A stretch of 64,000 nt of DNA. Origin: Bolinopsis microptera. Taxonomy: Eukaryota; Ctenophora; Tentaculata; Lobata; Bolinopsidae. The stretch is from NCBI RefSeq assembly GCF_026151205.1, contig NC_087072.1:8542084-8606083 (forward strand). Reading direction: 5' to 3'. Position 1 is the first letter of the stretch, and every line of letters begins with the position of its first letter. Shown piece after piece: positions 29,515 through 40,660 of this stretch. The translations under genes and the position numbers were made by a program. The notes beneath the pieces were generated by a model. That model saw only the letters and a program-made list of their open reading frames with translations, was not told where the DNA came from and ran no database searches.

Positions 29515-32345
29515 CTTTATTTGAATAACAGGGCCTCCCACGGATTGAACAGTTTTGTGCGGAGAAAGAAGTGAAGAGAGTACGAAGCCAAAGAGTTCTC
29601 CGACAATTATTCCAGCCAGCCTCGCCGCAGCAACGCCAACAGCAAGCAGGGACTTATCCATGCAACATATATAAGTATATACAACGCTGACCCAGAATGG
29701 ACATGCCACGGTACCACTATAATATTTGCTTCGATTCTCCGTGATACTGATAGCACTAGCAGTAGCAGAATTTGCTGCTTGTAATTCATGGGCGTTGCTG
29801 AACCTGTCATTCCGCCCTATCTGCTATAGGCATATTTTTAATCGCCATAATATGTTCAATGTTAAATCAATGTGTTTAACTTAATAAATACAAAAGCCTG
29901 AGCGAGGTACCGTACCCAGGTAAATTAATCTTTGCAAGTTGAATTTGCGTTTCTGAAACCACTCTCTGCACTGGTAAATGTATTTAAAAGGGAACACAAA
30001 ATGATGTACGTGACCAAAATTATTCCCCGCGCGACGCGATAACTGATAAGATTCTCTTTCAGCATTCAGTTTCAGTTAATTCTGGGTAATTTGCGCGTAA
30101 AATCATATTGGCACGTGTGCGTTCCATGTTCTCAGAATTAGGCAACGGTAAGTTTATAATCTTTAACTTTAACTGTTTGGAAACAGGTGTTGTTATTTTA
30201 TGCTGGGAATCCCAAAAAGTGCTTGATCGGCCAGTTCATCATTGTGTCTCGCTAAATACTTGGCTAGTTTCATTATGCTTCGACTAATCATCACTGTTGG
30301 CTTGGGGATGGTATTCAACTGTTGAGGGCCTACTGTAACAGCCATTAATACGCTTATAGTTTTCAGACAGCAACTAACCGATATCCAATGGGTCTCAGCC
30401 ATAGAACAATACAGGCTCAACGGTGGCTCGGAAAAGTATAATCTATAATATTGAAAGGTTCATGCGCAAATTTACCTAGTTTAGCCGTCATTGATTAGGT
30501 ACAGACCGACGGAATTGCTCATCAGCAGATCTTGCGCTTCCGCTGCTGTATCGGACGTCTGTGATCAAAGCAGTAAAGTCGACCTCCAATAAATTGACAA
30601 CAGGATGTCCCCTGATTCTCCTAGGTTTCTGGATAGAATTCGACTATTTATGCTCAATTCTCGAGCCGATAATAGTCTTGCTTAGATTTTCAGACAATAG
30701 TCTTAAGATTCCTGTTGGTTTCATCGGTGTAATTTATTACAAATATTATCTGTTCACCTTAAAGTTAGCAAATTTTGCTTTTCGCAATTGAAACTATAAA
30801 AGCGATATGTTTAGTCTTGCCAACAAAAGGTGGCTCGAGCTCCATTCCCCCCTACATTCAGTAGGGTTTTGTGTTCACCCGGCTTATATATCAGGGATAT
30901 GATCAACACACGAATCAGGATGTCTGGAAGGAGTTTCTAGATGTCATGGACACGTGGTGTGACGGCGCAACAAAGAAGAAGATACTTTAAATTCGCAGTA
31001 CACGTTCTACCGAGAGAAAAGAGGCTTATTCTCTACTGACGCTGCCTCAAGTTTTAGCCAAGATTCTGACGGTCCAGTCTCTTGGTGGAGCAACTTCGGT
31101 TGAGAGGTACCCGAACTACAGAGTTTTCCAATGAAAGCGCTGTCGCAATCGACATCAGCCTCACCCTGTGAGACGAATTGGAGCTTGTACGACTGGGTGA
31201 TAAACAAAAAAAGAAACCGCCTCACAGTTAACAAGCAGCGAGACCTTACTATTATTTATGTTATTATATTTATGTTATTATATTTATGTTAACACAAGTT
31301 TGCGTCTTATGAAAAATTCACGAATTAAGGAGCAATAATTTTATTATTATTTGCTTATTGCTATACTAGTGACTTATTTTTATTCATTGTTGTTTATTTA
31401 CTGTCTAATTCCGACAACATAGTTTTATCTCATTGTATCCATTTAAAGTTAAAAACGGACATTAAAATGAACGCTCGGAGCCCGGAGGCATTCAAACGTT
31501 TACGTACGGGCGTTGACTTGAACGTAAATGGGCAGACTATTTAACTTTAAGGTTAAACGGATATTAATATATGTACGCTATGCCCTAGCTGGGGCCTCTT
31601 CTCAGACTCTCGAGCGTTCAATTTGAATTGGTGTCGATTCAAAATTAAAGTTAATTAAAGTTCAATAAGATAAACTTATCATTGCTGGTTTGATTTTGGA
31701 ACCTTCTCTAGACCTAGTAATTTTGGATTCGTAAGTTATGTGCGAGAATAGCTTCCCAGTCCCAAGTGATTTATAGATTATCTTTATTTTTAAGGGAATC
31801 GTTAGGTATTCGTATACTTATAGTATAGTTTTATTATTACACGTACGTGACCAATATTATTCCCCGCGCGATGTTATTACAAATTAGATTCTCTTTCACT
31901 TTGATCAGTTTCTTTCAAAAACAGATTCGCGCGTCAAATATATTTAGTTTGCGCGCTTTTGGTACTCCCAAAAGTACGTCAAAATGCAATTCTGTGAATT
32001 GCATTATTATAAATTTATAGTCATAGGTAATAGGCTCCATGTCATTGTCCACAGGACTGGTCACCGTTAACCTTATTTAACTTAAACTGGTTGGAAAACG
32101 CGGATGTATAATTAGATCAGAAAACCACGCGGATACCGATAAGACGATAAAACAGTTATCGAATTTTATACCTTTACCTAAGGCTAATGGTAATGCAACG
32201 CTAATGGAATACCTTGATCAGAAAGAAGTAAGAACTTTTGCTATTGGCAAATCTAAAAACCACGGAAATTTTCAGCGACGTCAACGCTAAAAGTAAAATC
32301 GGAAACGATTTTCACTTCAAGATCTATACTTAGAGAAAGGGTAAT
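29515..32345. repeat. Left arm of giant palindrome
   Basis: This arm is an inverted copy of 33990-38400. Many blocks match end to end: 29520-29700 with 38220-38400, 30010-30200 with 37730-37915, 30890-31440 with 34900-35424 plus 36142-36240, and 31440-32340 with 33995-34920. Inspected blocks are nearly identical: a 75-codon frame at 31007-31234 is identical in translation to 35120-35347, and frames at 30193-30420 and 37484-37717 differ by a few residues. No known protein is encoded; these small frames have no recognised family. A 15-bp tandem repeat (TTATGTTATTATATT, near 31257-31290) is shared by both arms. Confidence 0.92.
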
Positions 32346-32348
32346 CTT

Positions 32349-32475
32349 ACTGTAGTGCGACACGTACTGTAATGCGACACGTACTCTAGTGCGAAGTCCG
32401 ACAAAAACACCCTCTGTCGCACTAGGGTACGTGTCGCACTACCATCCAGGTAGCGTACTCTACTGCGACAAAATA
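32349..32475. repeat. TGTCGCACTA-type array, left of MULE core
   Basis: This stretch repeats TAGTGCGACACGTACT and its inverse GTCGCACTAGGGTACGTGTCGCACTA, followed by CCAGGTAGCGTACTCTACTGCGACA. The same family occurs at 33513-33722. The pair flanks the transposase relic and probably forms its terminal inverted repeats. Confidence 0.75.
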
Positions 32476-32839
32476 TCCTGACTTATTTCCAAGCTCAGGT
32501 CACATCCTATCCTTCTTATGGACCATTAAGTGATTCGTTGGGTCGGTTCACGTCACTTATTTCGAATTGATCTTGCGAATACGATTCGTCGGTTCACATC
32601 ACGTGTTTCGAAGTGATCCACTGATCACAATTCCTTCGGGTCAGTTCAAGCCACGTATGCAGTGTGTGATCCACCGGGTAACTCTTAAGCAGCATATGAT
32701 CCTCATTCCTATCACACGTATCGTATGAAGGTATATCTCCGATTTGGATAACAAGTTCATATTCTTGGGCCATATATAAAGTCACGATGATTCTACCAAA
32801 GCATCGAACAACATCAACATGTATTCTTCAATCACCTCC

Positions 32840-33410
32840 ATTTCTGGACGCACTACTGGTTCAAGAAATGTTATCCACGACGGATACCGCTACTGCCTGG
32901 ATAATTAGAAGCGCGACGACAGGACTTACTGGCGATCCACTGGGAAGATCTGCTCCGGACGTCTCAGTCTGATGAACGACACTACTGTGACCAGTACGAA
33001 GACTTATTCCCACCCTCCTACTCCTGCAGCAAACTCTGTCCACACAGCAAAGCAGCATATGAAACGGAAAGCTTCCGATACTGACCTCCCTACGAAACAC
33101 CTAATTGCTGATGCTGTTGGACATTATGAAGCCCTCTTGGATGAGCTCCTTGCTTTTGGAGTCGACCCTCAATCTGTCATGAGTGACTACGAGAGCCCTG
33201 ATAAACGCTGTGGAGACAACCTGGCCCACTACTACCAAGAGAGGATGCTTCTTCCACCACAAGCAAGCACTTTGGAGGAAGATGCAGCAACATGACCTAG
33301 TCCCGGAATACAACGCAGAGAACTCAGCAGTACGGAAGTACTTTAAGATGATCGGTGCTATTGCCTTCGTGGACCTAATCTTCGTGGACCTAATCTTCGT
33401 GGATTGTAAT
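32840..33410 (+). pseudogene. FLYWCH-MULE transposase relic
   Basis: In one frame a FLYWCH-type zinc finger is visible (DGYRYCLDN, stop, KRDDRTYWRS, then CSGRLSLMND and a SHPP His), with a TAG stop at 32906-32908. The frame continues into HPPTPAANSVHTAKQHMKRKAS and ends in GVDPQSVMSDYES, which carries a likely catalytic Asp. About 33190 the frame shifts within GAGAG, and the next frame continues the MULE domain: ALINAVETTWPTTTKRGCFF, HHKQALWRKMQ, VRKYFKMIGAIAFV. It is then cut off by a 15-bp tandem duplication near 33365-33410. FLYWCH plus MULE is known from animal Mutator-like transposases. The gene is truncated and dead. Confidence 0.75.
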
Positions 33411-33512
33411 CTTTGATTTTATATTTAACCCCATATTTACTCATACACGACTACACTCTTGTCATTAAAACTTAAAAATGGAAAGTCAAATTTTTATTGC
33501 GTAAAGTGTTTT

Positions 33513-33722
33513 GTCGCACTTTAGTTCGTGTCGCACTACAGTCCAGGTAGCGCACTGTAGTGCGACAGTGTCGGCCTTGAAATTTCTCTGTCGCACTAGG
33601 GTACGTGTCGCACTACGATCCAGGTAGCGTAGGTACTCTACTGCGACAGTGTCGATCTTGGAGGTTTCGCACTAGGGTACATGTCGCACTAGAGTACGTG
33701 TCGCACTACAGTACGTGAACCG
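33513..33722. repeat. TGTCGCACTA-type array, right of MULE core
   Basis: Multiple copies of TGTCGCACTA, GTACGTGTCGCACTA and CCAGGTAGCG(T/C)A, in both orientations, match the array at 32349-32475. CpG is frequent compared with the surrounding DNA. Confidence 0.75.
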
Positions 33723-33723
33723 A

Positions 33724-33914
33724 ACTGCTGAAGGTAATTCGTTAGAAGGCTTACATCTCGATCCCGGGGTGCGGATAGAAGAAAAACATTATTTATAGTC
33801 TTGGACACTTATATCTAGCTGATAGCACAGACTATGTTTTTGTTAGGAAGAATTAGGGTCCGCAAAAGATGGCAGTCAGGATAAGTTCTATGTCTAATTA
33901 CCTTCAGCAGTTCC
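33724..33914. mobile_element. Short element with 18-bp perfect inverted repeats
   Basis: GAACTGCTGAAGGTAATT near the left end is exactly inverted as AATTACCTTCAGCAGTTC ending at 33914. The 190-bp unit lies between the right TGTCGCACTA array and the right palindrome arm and has no counterpart on the left side, so it looks like a MITE insertion. Confidence 0.55.
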
Positions 33915-35449
33915 ATAACTTAAGGTAGATACCATACTATACTACTTGTATCACGTCGCGATCCCCACCGACATGTCATTACTTTCTCTAAGTAGATCTT
34001 GAAGTGAAAATCGTTTCCGATTTTAGCGTTGATGTCGCTGAAAATTTCCGTGGTTGTTAGATTTGCCAAAAGCAAAAGTTCTTACTTCTTTCTGATCAAG
34101 GTATTCCATTAGCGTTGCATCACCATTAGCCTTGGGTAAAGGTATAAAATTCGATAACTGTTTTATCGTCTTATCGGTATCCGCGTGGTTTTCTGATCTA
34201 ATTCTACCGGCCGAATGGCAAAGCGATAAACATTATTTTTCATAACACATTCGCTTTTTCCAACCAGTTTAAGTTAAATAAGGTTAACGGTGACCAGTCC
34301 TGTGGACAATGACATGGAGCCTATTACCTATGACTATAAATTTATAATAATGCAATTCACAGAATTGCATTTTGACGTACTTTTGGGAGTACCAAAAGCG
34401 CGCAAACTAAATATATTTGACGCGCGAATCTGTTTTTGAAAGAAACTGATCAAAGTGAAAGAGAATCTAATTTGTAATAACATCGCGCGGGGAATAATAT
34501 TGGTCACGTACGTGTAATAATAAAACTATACTATAAGTATACGAATACCTAACGATTCCCTTAAAAATAAGGATAATCTATAAATCACTTGGGACTGGGA
34601 AGCTATTCTCGCACATAACTTACGAATCCAAAATTACTAGGTCTAGAGAAGGTTCCAAAATCAAACCAGCAATGATAAGTTTATCTTATTGAACTTTAAT
34701 TAACTTTAATTTTGAATCGACACCAATTCAAATTGAACGCTCGAGAGTCTGAGAAGAGGCCCCAGCTAGGGCATAGCGTACATATATTAATATCCGTTTA
34801 ACCTTAAAGTTAAATAGTCTGCCCATTTACGTTCAAGTCAACGCCCGTACGTAAACGTTTGAATGCCTCCGGGCTCCGAGCGTTCATTTTAATGTCCGTT
34901 TTTAACTTTAAATGGATACAATGAGATAAAACTATGTTGTCGGAATTAGACAGTAAATAAACAACAATGAATAAAAATAAGTCACTAGTATAGCAATAAG
35001 CAAATAATAATAAAATTATTGCTCCTTAATTCGTGAATTTTTCATAAGACGCAAACTTGTGTTAACATAAATATAATAACATAAATATAATAACATAAAT
35101 AATAGTAAGGTCTCGCTGCTTGTTAACTGTGAGGCGGTTTCTTTTTTTGTTTATCACCCAGTCGTACAAGCTCCAATTCGTCTCACAGGGTGAGGCTGAT
35201 GTCGATTGCGACAGCGCTTTCATTGGAAAACTCTGTAGTTCGGGTACCTCTCAACCGAAGTTGCTCCACCAAGAGACTGGACCGTCAGAATCTTGGCTAA
35301 AACTTGAGGCAGCGTCAGTAGAGAATAAGCCTCTTTTCTCTCGGTAGAACGTGTACTGCGAATTTAAAGTATCTTCTTCTTTGTTGCGCCGTCACACCAC
35401 GTGTCCATGACATCTAGAAACTCCGGCAGTATCGAGATAGCCCGACCAC

Positions 35450-35503
35450 TGTCCGCGGACAACTGTCCGCGGACAACTGTCCACGGACAATTGTCCGCGG
35501 ACA
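35450..35503. repeat. 14-bp array of palindromic TGTCCGCGGACA
   Basis: The self-complementary 12-mer TGTCCGCGGACA starts at 35450, 35464 and 35492, with a one-base variant (TGTCCACGGACA) at 35478: exactly 14-bp spacing. Further copies lie in the right inverted repeat. They may be subterminal transposase-binding sites. Confidence 0.85.
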
Positions 35504-35905
35504 CCTGTCTACCAGATCATATTACTGCATAATAACAATATCCCCTGAATCAAGCAACAGGTGTTTGTGAATAGTTGATTGGTTACCAGATCATATGAAT
35601 GGTATGTATGGTATCTTGGATGCAATTAGTTACGACTAGCATAATTAATTGTAGCGTAGTCGTAGTAGAATAATATTGATTGCTCAATGAAATAAATGAT
35701 TACGATTAAAATGTGGTATATAAGTCGTTCGTTTTTGGTGAAGTATTATCAGTTGCCATCATCAACAACAACAACAACAACTATTCCAATTCCTGACATG
35801 GTACTCTTCTGTCTAATGGACGAAATTAATGGACCCACCGCCTCCCGTAAGGTTGCTTAATCGTTTAATAAGCCTTGACACCACCGCTGATTGAAATTCG
35901 CGTGC

Positions 35906-36045
35906 GATGATGTGAACCCTGCTTGATTCAGGGGATGATGTGAACCCTGCTTGATTCAGGGGATGATGTGAACCCTGCTTGATTCAGGGGATGATGTGAA
36001 CCCTGCTTGATTCAGGGGATGATGTGAACCCTGCTTGATTCAGGG
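35906..36045. repeat. Five 28-bp tandem repeats
   Basis: Units start at 35906, 35934, 35962, 35990 and 36018, and contain GATGATGTGAACCCTGCTTG followed by ATTCAGGG. They are directly adjacent, so this is a minisatellite inside the transposon, built from its subterminal TGCTTGATTCAGGGGAT. Confidence 0.93.
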
Positions 36046-36585
36046 GATACTGTCATTATGCAGTAATGATCTGGTAGACAGGTGTTCGTGGACAGTTGTC
36101 CGCGGACAGTGGTCGGGCTATCTCGATACTGCCGAAACTCCTTCTAGACATCCTGATTCGTGTGTTGATCAAATCCCTGATATATAAGCCGGGTGAACAC
36201 AAAACCCTACTGAATGTAGGGGGGAATGGAGCTCGAGCCACCTTTTCTTGGCAAGACTAATCATATCGCTTTTATAGTTTCAATTGCGAAAAGCAAAATT
36301 TGCTAACTTTAAGGCGAACAGATAATATTTGTAATAAATTACACCGATGAAACCAACTGGAATCTTAAGACTATTGTCTGAAAATCTAAGCAAGACTATT
36401 GTCGGCTCGAGAATTGAGCATAAATATAAGTCGACTTCTATCCAGAAACACTATAGCGGAGTTTTAGGGCCTGAAAAGTGAAACGTGCATGCATGCGCGC
36501 TAAAACTCTCCTAACTCATCTAGAACATGTAAAATTGCGGGAAACGATGGCGTGTCGACGTGTTGATATTTTAAATCTGATTAAC

Positions 36586-36653
36586 GTTCCTTTACCATTA
36601 TGTTCCGAACGTTAAAATCTTTTAGCGAACGCGTTCACAAACTATTTTTAGTG
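36586..36653. repeat. Block duplicated at the right arm's outer edge
   Basis: The sequence from AACGTTCCTTTACCATTATG through CGTTCACAAACTATTTTTAG recurs, slightly altered, at 38402-38463, just outside the right palindrome arm. Both copies are in the same orientation. Confidence 0.75.
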
Positions 36654-38400
36654 GTCTGTACCTAATTAATGACGGCTAAACTAGGTAAATTTGCGCATGA
36701 ACCTATCAATATAGGGACTGATGAAATCAAGGCAGTTAGTGGCACAGAAATCGAAAGGATTAGTGATTTCATAAATCAGTAGTCAATGACTAGACAGGGT
36801 TATTGAAAATTACAAAGAATAAAATGGCGTCTGGACTTGGGACCAGCTCACAGCACAGTTCATTAATGCAATCTGAAAACCATTCTGCTAGCTAAAAGTA
36901 AAAAATGATTTTGTTAGGTAAAACGTACTGAAAATTAAAATTAAGATTAAAAATTGAAAACGAACTGAACTAAAAAAAAGAATGACACGTCATGCTAAAA
37001 TACATATTCCGAAGTAAAATTAATCCCAAATTTTCCCCAAATGTTAAAATACTTGTCGACAAAGATTTCAAACCGTTTGCGCAAGGTGCAGCAATATTAA
37101 AACTTTGTCGTGCAAGTTTAGAACTAAATTTGTACAATCCAAAATAAAACTGTTATAAGAACTATTAATACGAGCTAAATCAACTAACTGACTAATAAAT
37201 TTACCATAATACTGGCCTTTGGGATTATTCCCATCTAATAGGGATAATTAATGACATCAAAATTATAATCTTTCCTCTTGTCGTAAAGTTTTTAAAAAAA
37301 TTTTCCCTTGTAAATATTGATAGTGATAGTAAGACTAATATCTAAAAAGTCAGTTTCACGAACTGAAGTATTATTTTTATTCATAATCATCTCTGGAGGA
37401 TATATTTCACTTAAAACTCGTTCTAATAGACCAAAATCATATATAAGACCATACCATGAAGATTATACTTTTCCGAGCCACCGTTGAGCCTATATTGTTC
37501 TAAATCTATGGCTGAGACCCATTGGATATCGGTTAGTTGCTGTTTGATAACTATAAGCGTATCAATGGTTGTTACAGTAAGCCCTCAACAGTTGAATACC
37601 ATCCCCAAGCCAACAGTGATGATTAGTCGAAGCATAATGAAACTAGCCAAGTATTTAGCGAGACACAATGATGAACTGGCCGATCAAGCACTTTTTGGGA
37701 TTCCCAGCATAAAATAACAACACCTGTTTCCAAACAGTTAAAGTTAAAGATTATAAACTTACCGTTGCCTAATTCTGAGAACATGGAACGCACACGTGCC
37801 AATATGTTTTTACCCGCGAATTACCCAGAATTAACTGAAACTGAATGCTGAAAGAGAATCTTATCAGTTATCGCGTCGCGCGGGGAATAATTTTGGTCAC
37901 GTACATCATTTTGTGTTCCCTTTTAAATACAATTACCAGTGCAGAGAGTGGTTTCAGAAACGCAAATTCAACTTGCAAAGATTAATTTACCTGGGTACGG
38001 TACCTCGCTCAGGCTTTTGCATTTATTAAGTTAAACACATTGATTTAACATTGAAGTTTGAACATATTATGGCGATTAAAAATATGTCTATAAGTATAGC
38101 AGATAGGGCGGAATGACAGGTTTAGCAACGCCCAGGAATTACAAGCAGCAAATTCTGCTACTGCTAGTGCTATCAGTATCACGGAGAATCAAATCAAATA
38201 TTATAGTGGTACCGTGGCATGTCCTGTGTCCATTCTTGGTCAGCGTTGTATAGGTTGCATGGATTAGGATAAGTCCCTGCTTGCTGTTGGCTTTGCTGCG
38301 GTGAGGCTGGCTGGAACAATTGTCGGAGAACTCTTTGGCTTCGTTCTCTCTTCACTTCTTTCTCCGCACAAAACTGTTTAATCCGTGGGAGGCCCTGTTT

Positions 38401-39615
38401 TAACGTTCCTTATGTTCCAAACGTTAAAATCTTTTAGCGAACGCGTTCACAAACTATTTTTAGTGAACGTTCCGTGCGAATTCACTACAAGTACAACTAA
38501 GCTATAAGGGCAAAATCATCGATTAGAGGCTTTTATCTTAAAGAGTGAACCGGAACGTGAAACAGATCCTATTCACTATTGCACGGTGGAGAACCAAACT
38601 AGCAACTTTTCTATTATGAAATCGTTCAGTAGGTGAAATTTATTGTTATTAATTTTTACCTGTCAGATACGTAAAATAACAAAGTAATCTCTACGTTAGG
38701 CGTTCGGGTAGGAGAAATAAGCAAGCTGATAAGAGACAATAAAATTACAGACGTATGCAATTAGTGTGTGGCGTGAGGTATATTTACTTTAATTTTTAGT
38801 GCCGACTTTAGCTTCAATGATATCACCGCGCACCGTTAACATACTCATAGTCTGGACAGCACCCTTCTAAATCCGAAAAGTGTCATACTTGTAGTGAAAA
38901 TATTTGGTAGAATTCGGTCCAGGACAAGCTATTAAATTTTTTGCTGCGCTCCGGTCTATCACAGCAGTTTTCCTAATACCGTAGAGAAGTTTTTTTTATT
39001 AACAAATAAAACTCGATTACTAGACTCCTAGCCTGATACGAACTAAATTAAAAATTGCTCATAATGAACTTATCATCTTATCATAAATAAAAATAAATGC
39101 TGTTAGCTGTGAGCTTTTGCTGGTCCCATGAATATAATTCAATGGATATGATATAATATAAATATTCATATACTTGCACATTTACGAGTCTTCTGAATCT
39201 ATTATATTACATAATACACGACTTCTCATTTCATAATTCATATCAAACATTTATATACTCATGCAGCGAGAATATGTATGTATATGTGTCGAAACTAACA
39301 CAAGCAGTCATATTACCGTGTTGTAAAACGGCCGACCGTTTACTACAAGTTAAGTCAAGTCAAATCAAATCAAAACATAGTTTTAAAAAACGTATACGCT
39401 ATCTGCAACATTTGACATCTAGCACAACGTGCACAGTCTGGTTTAGTCAACAATGTTACCTGGGAACCTCAGGCTATCATGTTCATTAATGAATAGAGAT
39501 TCGGCGGAATGACAGGCTGAGCGCTGCCCAGTAATTAACAATGCAGCTCTAAACGCTGCGGACTTGCTATTATAAAAATTGATGAGCGCTCGATTTGAAA
39601 TCCCGACGCGCATAA
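38401..39615. other. Spacer between right palindrome arm and right hairpin array
   Basis: There is no gene. It begins with the duplicated block (38402-38463) and ends with GGCGGAATGACAGG at 39503-39516, a word also found at 29803-29816 (inverted), 38107-38120 and (one mismatch, inverted) 40553-40566. It has no counterpart in the left spacer. Confidence 0.4.
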
Positions 39616-39850
39616 AAACTGCCACTAACTGCTACTAACTGCCACTAACTGCCACTAACTGCTACTAACTGCTACTGTCGCGCGCAAATGCGTGGGCGCG
39701 ATTGTAGCAGTTAGTGGCAGTTAGTGGCAGTTAGTGGCAGTTTGTAGCAGTTAGTGGCAGTTTGTGGCAGTTAGTGGCAGTTTGTGGCAGTTAGTGGCAG
39801 TTTGTGGCAGTTAGTGGCAGTTTGTAGCAGTTAGTGACAGTTTCTTTGCA
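39616..39850. repeat. Right hairpin array (mirror of 28744-29024)
   Basis: This array has a short left half of CTGCYACTAA units (39616-39675), a GC-rich centre (TCGCGCGCAAATGCGTGGGC), then a long inverted half to about 39840, followed by GACAGTTTCTTTGCACTTAG and CTCCTCCTGTGTA. Centre and flank are the inverse of the left array's. Inverted similarity resumes further out (28695-28725 with 39970-40000). Confidence 0.9.
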
Positions 39851-40224
39851 CTTAGCTCCTCCTGTGTACAATATAATAGAAACATATTACATATACAATA
39901 GAAACTACATTGCGATGAAAACTGCAATAAAAAGCCGCGCCGTAACAGCCGTGAGCACGTGTTACATTGCAATGTAATATGTAGGTACTACGGCTTTACA
40001 ATTTAATTGTAGGTTTTACAATAATATTTTATTACATCGAGCAAATTATACTTATACTTATTTATATTATTCAGTAACAGCCTTTCATTTGTTAATAATG
40101 TAAAATTCTAAAATATATTCATATTTGTTTTTTTTGTTGATTTAACTGAGATTTGAATAATGTTATTGTAATTTCTAAATTGAATTTAAAATTATGTTGA
40201 AAATTTAGACCGATTGCAGCTTGA

Positions 40225-40340
40225 TTCTTGGAGGACTTCGCCGCTTCGACGCGCCGCGCGAACTAGCATTCTTGCTTCGCAACCTCGATCGTTGCTCTGC
40301 TTCGCAGAGCAACGATCTTAATGGGTTGACATCGTCAACC
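40225..40340. repeat. CpG-rich hairpin repeat, copy 1
   Basis: The unit starts CTTGGAGGACTTCGCCGCTT. It contains a perfect 14-bp stem (GATCGTTGCTCTGC, loop TTC, 40287-40317) and a 7-bp stem GGTTGAC-ATC-GTCAACC (40324-40340). Confidence 0.85.
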
Positions 40341-40660
40341 AACTTCAAACTTGATTCACGATGTCAATCTTTCGCATTTCGCCGATCTGCATAAGAGAAA
40401 AATCTGGTTGCGAGAAAATGCGCGGCGCGACCTAGTAGTGTATCGCGCTACAAGATTGCAGCTTGATCCAATGATCCATGGCTTGCCGGTCTAGAGCTTG
40501 CCTATATTCCAAATTATCTTTGACATGTTACAGGTTACTGGGCGGCGCTCAGCCTGTTATTCCGCCGAATCTTTATTCGGGCTGAGTGAATTACGATTTC
40601 AATCGCCCTGAAAAAAGTGCGAATGATCATTAGATGTTAGAGTGCACGTGAATTGCATTT

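Larger units (their letters stand above)
35425..36133. mobile_element. 709-bp non-autonomous DNA transposon with 8-bp target duplication
   Basis: The terminal inverted repeats match perfectly for at least 44 bp (ends GGCAGTATCGAGATAGCCCG and its inverse). Similar inverted sequence continues inward to about 35560 and from about 36000 (TGTCTACCAGATCAT, CCCCTGAATCAAGCA). GAAACTCC (35417-35424 and 36134-36141) is the target duplication, and the left palindrome arm has the empty site. An 8-bp duplication fits hAT or Merlin types. No transposase is encoded. Two internal tandem repeats are present. Confidence 0.88.
33990..38400. repeat. Right arm of giant palindrome
   Basis: This is the inverted copy of 29515-32345. 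It is longer because it carries the 709-bp inverted-repeat element (35425-36133), a replaced block at about 36450-36655, an extra stretch of about 745 bp (36710-37455), and a 50-bp difference near 34202-34258 not present in the left arm. Elsewhere the arms match closely. Confidence 0.92.
39497..40572. repeat. 38-bp inverted repeat pair enclosing the right hairpin array
   Basis: 39497-39534 and 40535-40572 are inverted copies with two mismatches (AGATTCGGCGGAATGACAGG near the outer ends). They bracket the right hairpin array and the first of two CpG-rich hairpin repeats, adding another palindromic layer. Confidence 0.7.

Noticed and set aside
30193-31234. Small frames in both palindrome arms as conserved genes
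   Set aside because: Their identity is explained by the near-identity of the arms and is not evidence of protein-level selection; no family recognised.
35906-36045. CRISPR-like direct repeats of 28 bp
   Set aside because: Units are directly adjacent without spacers and lie inside a eukaryotic transposon; this is a minisatellite.
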